Shown here: in pieces, positions 6,877 through 10,642 of the stretch
Layout: each line of letters starts with the position of its first letter
How positions within the stretch are numbered: the first letter of the stretch is position 1
From: an uncultured Bacteroidota bacterium
GTDB taxonomy: Bacteria > Bacteroidota > Rhodothermia > Rhodothermales > UBA10348
Assembly (NCBI GenBank): GCA_937893205.1
Contig: CALBJU010000162.1
Coordinates: 1 to 10,642 of the forward strand
DNA: 10,642 nucleotides
Direction: 5' to 3'
The notes under the pieces: model-generated
Seen by the model: only the letters and a program-made list of their open reading frames with translations
What the model was told of the DNA's origin: nothing
Databases searched by the model: none
Made by a program: the position numbers and the translations under genes

Positions 6877-7965
6877 ATGGCCAGCGACCCGCTCTACTAT
6901 GGAGATTATCTCCAACTGGGAAAAATTCTGGATGCTCAACATCTCGAATCCTCAAAAAAGGGAACTGCTGCGCACGATGAGATGCTGTTTATCATTGTGC
7001 ATCAGACGTATGAGCTCTGGTTCAAGCAGATACTCTGGGAGGTCGACGGGGCGATCAGAATCCTGAATAAGGACGCAGTGGAGGAAAAGGCGCTGGGCAA
7101 AGCAGTCGCACACCTTGAACGCGTGGTTTCCATTCAGCGAGTTTTGATGCAGCAGATCGATGTGTTGGAGACCATGACACCTCTGGATTTCCTGGATTTT
7201 CGGGATGATTTGTTTCCGGCCTCCGGATTTCAAAGTGCACAATGGCGGCTGATTGAAAATAAAATGGGAATGCGACCGCATGATCGGCACGCGTCCACTA
7301 AGACCGCTTACACCTCCCGCTTTTCCGACGAAGATAAAATGACCGTGGAGGCGTCTGAAAAGTCAGCCTCCATATTCTCGTTGATAGAATCGTGGCTGGC
7401 GCGAACCCCATTTATCGAGTTTGGCGATTTTGACTTCTGGGAAGCCTATCGCGGCGCGGTATCGCGCATGCTGGCCTCCGATAAGTCCTTGATCGAGGGC
7501 CATCCCACTCTCTCAGGAAGTGAAAAAGAGGGCCAGTTGGAGAACCTGCGACACACCGAAATCCATTTCGAGGCCCTGTTTGATGAAAAGCAGTATCAGA
7601 ATCTGATTGAGACGGGAGAAAAAAGGCTTTCTCACCAGGCGTTGAAGGCCGCCTTATTGATTCATCTGTACCGGGATGAACCGATCCTGCACCTGCCGTT
7701 CAGATTGCTCCACGTACTGGGCGATGTCGACGAGAATTTTACAAACTGGCGCTACAGGCACTCCTTGATGGCCCGGCGGATGATTGGGACAAAAATCGGA
7801 ACTGGAGGCTCATCGGGACATGAGTATCTGAGAAAAGCGGCTCAGCACAACAAAGTGTTTTCCGACCTTGTGAATCTGTCCACTTTCTTCATTCCACGAT
7901 CTGAGCTGCCAACCTTACCAAAAGAGGTAGTTGAGCAACTCGGATTCCACTGGAATCTGGGCTGA
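6877..7965 (+). CDS. kynA: Tryptophan 2,3-dioxygenase
   Basis: This haem enzyme opens the indole ring of L-tryptophan with O2 to give N-formylkynurenine, the first step of the kynurenine pathway. Diagnostic stretches are 'FIIVHQTYELWFKQ' with the active-site H42, 'LDFLDFRDDLFPASGFQS' with R109 (expected to bind the substrate carboxylate), 'WRYRHSLMARRMIG' with the likely proximal haem ligand H295, and 'GTGGSSGHEYL', which contacts the substrate amino group. At 362 residues it is longer than the ~280-300 typical of proteobacterial forms and nearer the animal length. An AAGGAAGGA ribosome site lies within the last codons of hpt, about 7 bases before the ATG, and the hpt stop is 5 bases upstream. 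The gene is therefore probably co-transcribed and coupled with hpt. kmo and kynU converge on it from the other side. Confidence 0.96.
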   Translation: MASDPLYYGDYLQLGKILDAQHLESSKKGTAAHDEMLFIIVHQTYELWFKQILWEVDGAIRILNKDAVEEKALGKAVAHLERVVSIQRVLMQQIDVLETMTPLDFLDFRDDLFPASGFQSAQWRLIENKMGMRPHDRHASTKTAYTSRFSDEDKMTVEASEKSASIFSLIESWLARTPFIEFGDFDFWEAYRGAVSRMLASDKSLIEGHPTLSGSEKEGQLENLRHTEIHFEALFDEKQYQNLIETGEKRLSHQALKAALLIHLYRDEPILHLPFRLLHVLGDVDENFTNWRYRHSLMARRMIGTKIGTGGSSGHEYLRKAAQHNKVFSDLVNLSTFFIPRSELPTLPKEVVEQLGFHWNLG

Positions 7966-7996
7966 CCATTCTGCATGCCGAGATTTATCGTGTGCG

Positions 7997-8058
7997 GTTG
8001 ATCGTGCGTAGCTCATCGCGCCTAGCTCATCGTGCCCAGTTCATCGCGCCTAGCTCAG
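7997..8058. repeat. 14-bp tandem repeat at the kynA/kmo convergent junction
   Basis: Four consecutive 14-base units begin at 7997, 8011, 8025 and 8039. The best-matched are GCTCATCGCGCCTA (8011), GCTCATCGTGCCCA (8025) and GTTCATCGCGCCTA (8039). The first unit (GTTGATCGTGCGTA) is more diverged, and a partial fifth (GCTCAG) runs to 8058. The array spans the kmo stop codon and the short gap after kynA. On the - strand each of the three good units carries a TGA, and because 14 is not a multiple of 3 these fall in three different frames. Confidence 0.88.
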
Positions 8059-9394
8059 CCACCAGCGTTTCGGCTCGCCCCCAGTCAATCTCAGCAATTC
8101 CCTGCTTACCCTCACAAAGTGTCTTCAACACGGAGTCCTGTCTTCTTCCGATTTCCTGGGCCTGTTTGTACGGCACCCTGTGGAACGAGACCAGCGAATA
8201 TTTCGGAATAAATCGCTCCGGGAATCGTTTTTCCAATTCGAGGGCGAGGGAGCGTCTGAGCCTGAAAGCAGGGTCGGAGACCAGGTCCCGCATTTCTATG
8301 TAGTTGGTCAGCGCCATGTCTGCGATGGCGTTGGTATTCGCGATTCTCTCTTTTTCAAATTCGTGAAGCAGATCGGACCAGGATTGATGATTTCCTTCAT
8401 CCAGCATCTCAGCCAGCACGGACACATCCTCAAACGCACAATTCATGCCCTGACCAAAGAAGGGAACGATGGCGTGGGCCGCATCGCCGAGAATCAGGGC
8501 GGTGTCGCCGTAAGTCCATTTGTCGCACCGGACCGTGCCCAGCCTTCCGGTCGGATTGGTCATAAAATCGGTGAGCAACGAAGGAATAAGAGGGACGGCA
8601 TCTTGAAACTGCGAGTCAAAAAACGCACTGATTTGCGACTCTTCCTTGAGCTGATCGAAACCAGGCTCACCATCAAAAGGAAGAAACAGGGTACACGTAA
8701 AAGTCTTGTCCATGTTGGGCAGAGCGATCAGCATGTAAGTGCCGCGCGGCCAGATGTGTAAGGCCTCGGGTTCCAGGACGAATGAGCCATCGGCTGAAGC
8801 GGGCATGGAGAGCTCCTTGTAACCGTGCCTCAGCATTTCCTGTCGATATCCAATGTCGGAAAACGAGTGCAGGCTGCTCCGGACGGGCGAACCGGCTCCA
8901 TCTGCGCCGAAAAGAAGATCGTAGCTGACTTCCCTCCCTGAAGCGGCCACAGAATTGAGGGACACGACCCTTTTGTCCGGGTCGGTCGATATGACCTCGC
9001 TGTTGAAATGAAGCTCAATATTGGGGTGAAGTCCAGCTTTCTCGAGGAGAATGCGGTTCAATCCAGGCCGGGAGACGGACCGAATGTACTCGCTCTCATC
9101 TCGACTGTAGGGTAGAAAACTGGTTGTACCGTCGCGAGCGTGAACCATGCGTCCGCGCATGGGAATGGTGCCTTTGAGAACTTGATCGGCCAGATCCACC
9201 TTCGTGAGTGCATGGATGCCGCGCTCGGACAGAGCCAGATTGATCGATTTTCCGGCGGGCGCCTTGAGATTCCGAAGATCACCACGCTTCTCGAAAACGG
9301 TGACCCGCATCCCTCGATTTGCGAGGACGAGGGCAAGCAGTGATCCCGCCAGCCCGCCACCCGAAATAACGGCGTGCTTATCTGGGGTAATCAC
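8027..9394 (-). CDS. kmo: Kynurenine 3-monooxygenase (FAD-dependent)
   Basis: Kmo hydroxylates L-kynurenine to 3-hydroxykynurenine with NADPH and O2. The 455-residue protein has the standard flavin-hydroxylase motifs. These are GGGLAG at 12-17 followed by E35 for the FAD ribose, the DG motif 'GADGAGSPVR' at 163-172, and the GD motif from G303-D304 ('GDAAHAIVPFFGQGMN'). The stretches 'AGKSINLALSERGIHAL' (47-63) and 'HIWPRGTYMLIALPN' (213-227) are typical of Kmo rather than other family members. No C-terminal membrane anchor like that of the mitochondrial enzyme is present. The start is GTG, with GGAGG 10 bases before it, and it overlaps the kynU stop (GTGA), which indicates coupling. The final five codons (MNWAR) and the stop lie within a 14-bp tandem repeat, so the C-terminus may have been rewritten. 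Identification is firm. Confidence 0.96.
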   Translation of the reverse strand: MITPDKHAVISGGGLAGSLLALVLANRGMRVTVFEKRGDLRNLKAPAGKSINLALSERGIHALTKVDLADQVLKGTIPMRGRMVHARDGTTSFLPYSRDESEYIRSVSRPGLNRILLEKAGLHPNIELHFNSEVISTDPDKRVVSLNSVAASGREVSYDLLFGADGAGSPVRSSLHSFSDIGYRQEMLRHGYKELSMPASADGSFVLEPEALHIWPRGTYMLIALPNMDKTFTCTLFLPFDGEPGFDQLKEESQISAFFDSQFQDAVPLIPSLLTDFMTNPTGRLGTVRCDKWTYGDTALILGDAAHAIVPFFGQGMNCAFEDVSVLAEMLDEGNHQSWSDLLHEFEKERIANTNAIADMALTNYIEMRDLVSDPAFRLRRSLALELEKRFPERFIPKYSLVSFHRVPYKQAQEIGRRQDSVLKTLCEGKQGIAEIDWGRAETLVAELGAMNWAR

Positions 9395-10642
9395 GAGGAT
9401 GTTTCCTCCGGGCGGAACGCTTCTTCGAGCTGCCGAGCGAATCGAAACGCATCGGTGAAGCTGTTGTAGAGCGGGACTGGCGCGAGCCGGAGAATGTCCG
9501 GCTCGCGCCAGTCACATATCGTCCCGACAGACTCCAGATAGTCAAACACTGTCCGTCCAGATATGGTGTTATTCTCGCCCGGCAAGACCCGGAGGGATAG
9601 TTGTGCTCCATGTCTGCTGGCCAGCCTGGGTGTAATTATTTCAACGCGGTCTGTCAATGTTTTCTCGATCAAATACCTGAGATAGTCGCTCAGTTTGATG
9701 CTTTTCTCTCTTAGAGCATCCATTCCAACACTCTCAAAGACGTCCAGGGAGGATTTGAGTGCCGCCAACGAGAGAACCGGAGGATTGCTCATCTGCCATC
9801 CTTCGGCGCCGGTGATTGGATTGAACTCATCGGGCATCGTGAAGCGTGAGGTCTTGTCGTGACCCCACCATCCCGCCAACCTGGGTACGTCCGGGTCGTT
9901 ACCGTGGGATTCATGCACGAATATTCCAGCTGGACCGCCAGGACCGGCGTTCAGATACTTGTAGGAGCACCAGGCTGCAAAATCCACATCCCAATCATGC
10001 AGTGCGAGCGGCACGTTGCCGGCGGCGTGCGCCAGGTCAAACCCAACCATGACACGGGCGTCGTGCGCTGCCTGGGTAATTCGCCTCATGTCGAATAGCT
10101 GGCCCGAATAGTAGTTCACGCCACCGATGAGTAGGAGCGCAATTTCTTCGCCGTTCTCAGCTAGTTCCGACTCGATGGACGATTCATCCAGCACATCCAG
10201 ATTCTCCTCCTCACCCAGGACAATCAGATTTTCGGCCGGGTCCAATCCGTGCCACGCGATCTGAGAACGTACGGCGTAGCGGTCTGACGGAAAGGCGTGG
10301 TGTTCGATCAAGATTTTCCGTTTCAGCCCGCCCGGCTTGTAAAAACTGGCCATCAACAGGTGCAGGTTCACGGTGAGGGAGTTCATGATGACCACTTCCT
10401 CAGGAAGGGCACCCACGAGGGATGCCATGCCGCTCGTCAGGCGTTCGTGGTAAGGCAGCCAGGGGTTTTTGGCCTTCAGATGACCATCAACGCCCAGTTC
10501 CTTCCAATCGTCGAGCACTTCGTTTACCGCATTCCTCGTGGAGCGAGGTTGCAGACCTAGAGAGTTACCAGTGAAATAGATAACGTCCTGCCCTGCACTC
10601 GTCACGGGGATATGAAACAGTTCTCGGAGCGCGCGCAGGGGG
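9391..10642 (-). CDS. kynU: Kynureninase (5' end outside window)
   Basis: This PLP enzyme cleaves kynurenine or 3-hydroxykynurenine to anthranilate or 3-hydroxyanthranilate plus alanine. The frame stays open to the right edge of the window. The residues upstream of the internal GTG at 10605 ('LRALRELFHIP') fit a kynureninase N-terminus, so that GTG is not the true start and only a few codons are missing. Conserved features include 'YFTGNSLGLQP' (about 10578-10546), 'GVDGHLKAKNPW', 'GFDLAHAAGN' with the PLP-contacting Asp, and 'WCSYKYLNAGPGG' with the PLP lysine codon at 9958-9960. The C-terminal 'CDWREPDILRLAPVPLYNS' is also typical. The stop overlaps the kmo start by 4 bases, giving a kynU-kmo operon. 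The C-terminal motif is encoded by a perfect 17-bp inverted repeat. Identification is firm. Confidence 0.95.
   Translation of the reverse strand, partial: PLRALRELFHIPVTSAGQDVIYFTGNSLGLQPRSTRNAVNEVLDDWKELGVDGHLKAKNPWLPYHERLTSGMASLVGALPEEVVIMNSLTVNLHLLMASFYKPGGLKRKILIEHHAFPSDRYAVRSQIAWHGLDPAENLIVLGEEENLDVLDESSIESELAENGEEIALLLIGGVNYYSGQLFDMRRITQAAHDARVMVGFDLAHAAGNVPLALHDWDVDFAAWCSYKYLNAGPGGPAGIFVHESHGNDPDVPRLAGWWGHDKTSRFTMPDEFNPITGAEGWQMSNPPVLSLAALKSSLDVFESVGMDALREKSIKLSDYLRYLIEKTLTDRVEIITPRLASRHGAQLSLRVLPGENNTISGRTVFDYLESVGTICDWREPDILRLAPVPLYNSFTDAFRFARQLEEAFRPEETSS
9475..9513. repeat. Perfect 17-bp inverted repeat inside kynU
   Basis: The arms GACTGGCGCGAGCCGGA (9475-9491) and its exact reverse complement (9497-9513) flank a 5-base loop, GAATG. 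Thirteen of the 17 pairs are G-C. It encodes the conserved C-terminal kynureninase stretch from the Asp of DWREPD through LAPV. In the kynU-kmo transcript it would form a hairpin ending about 80 bases before the kmo start codon. No U-run follows it on either strand, so an ordinary intrinsic terminator is unlikely. Confidence 0.92.

Noticed and set aside
7997..8058. Short repeats considered as a CRISPR array
   Set aside because: The units are 14 bases, directly adjacent and without spacers, and no cas gene is present. This is a simple tandem repeat.
8180..8761. Open 193-codon frame on the + strand
   Set aside because: It is antisense to kmo, which has the full set of family motifs. Its own translation shows no domain pattern and there is no fitting ribosome site.

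Overview
The window is about 10.6 kb of bacterial chromosome at roughly 52-53% G+C. It is densely coded, with no gene-free stretch longer than about 120 bases. It carries ten protein genes. The first and last are cut by the window edges. I see no RNA genes, insertion sequences, phage genes or CRISPR array. The gene set suggests a member of Bacteroidota in the broad sense, possibly the Rhodothermota/Balneolota side. The pointers are a small basic one-helix protein just before mutL, a MutL without the usual endonuclease metal-site residues, tilS followed by hpt, and mostly weak Shine-Dalgarno signals. This placement is an inference; no marker gene settles it.

Left part, + strand (1-2836): the C-terminal end of a sigma-70-like factor, then a CPBP-type intramembrane protease, a DUF2007-like protein and the CDP-diacylglycerol synthase gene cdsA. 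The last three are chained by ATGA start/stop overlaps and are probably one transcript. A 103-base gap leads to a 67-residue single-pass membrane protein.

Middle part, + strand (2829-7965): mutL (mismatch repair), tilS (tRNA-Ile lysidine synthase), hpt (hypoxanthine phosphoribosyltransferase) and kynA (tryptophan 2,3-dioxygenase). hpt and kynA are 5 bases apart, and the kynA ribosome site lies inside the end of hpt.

Right part, - strand (8027-10642): kynU (kynureninase, cut by the right edge) followed by kmo (kynurenine 3-monooxygenase), overlapping by 4 bases. They converge on kynA. Together kynA, kmo and kynU cover tryptophan to 3-hydroxyanthranilate, except for the formylkynurenine hydrolysis step, for which no gene is visible. 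The product could feed NAD synthesis through quinolinate or be degraded; the window does not decide.

The most unusual signals are structural. Two perfect long inverted repeats sit inside coding sequence: 16 bp in the mutL linker (4002-4044) and 17 bp in the conserved 3' part of kynU (9475-9513). Neither is expected by chance. A 14-bp tandem repeat lies at the kynA/kmo convergent junction, and its copies place TGA stops in all three frames facing kmo. I found no clear candidate for a wholly new multi-gene system.
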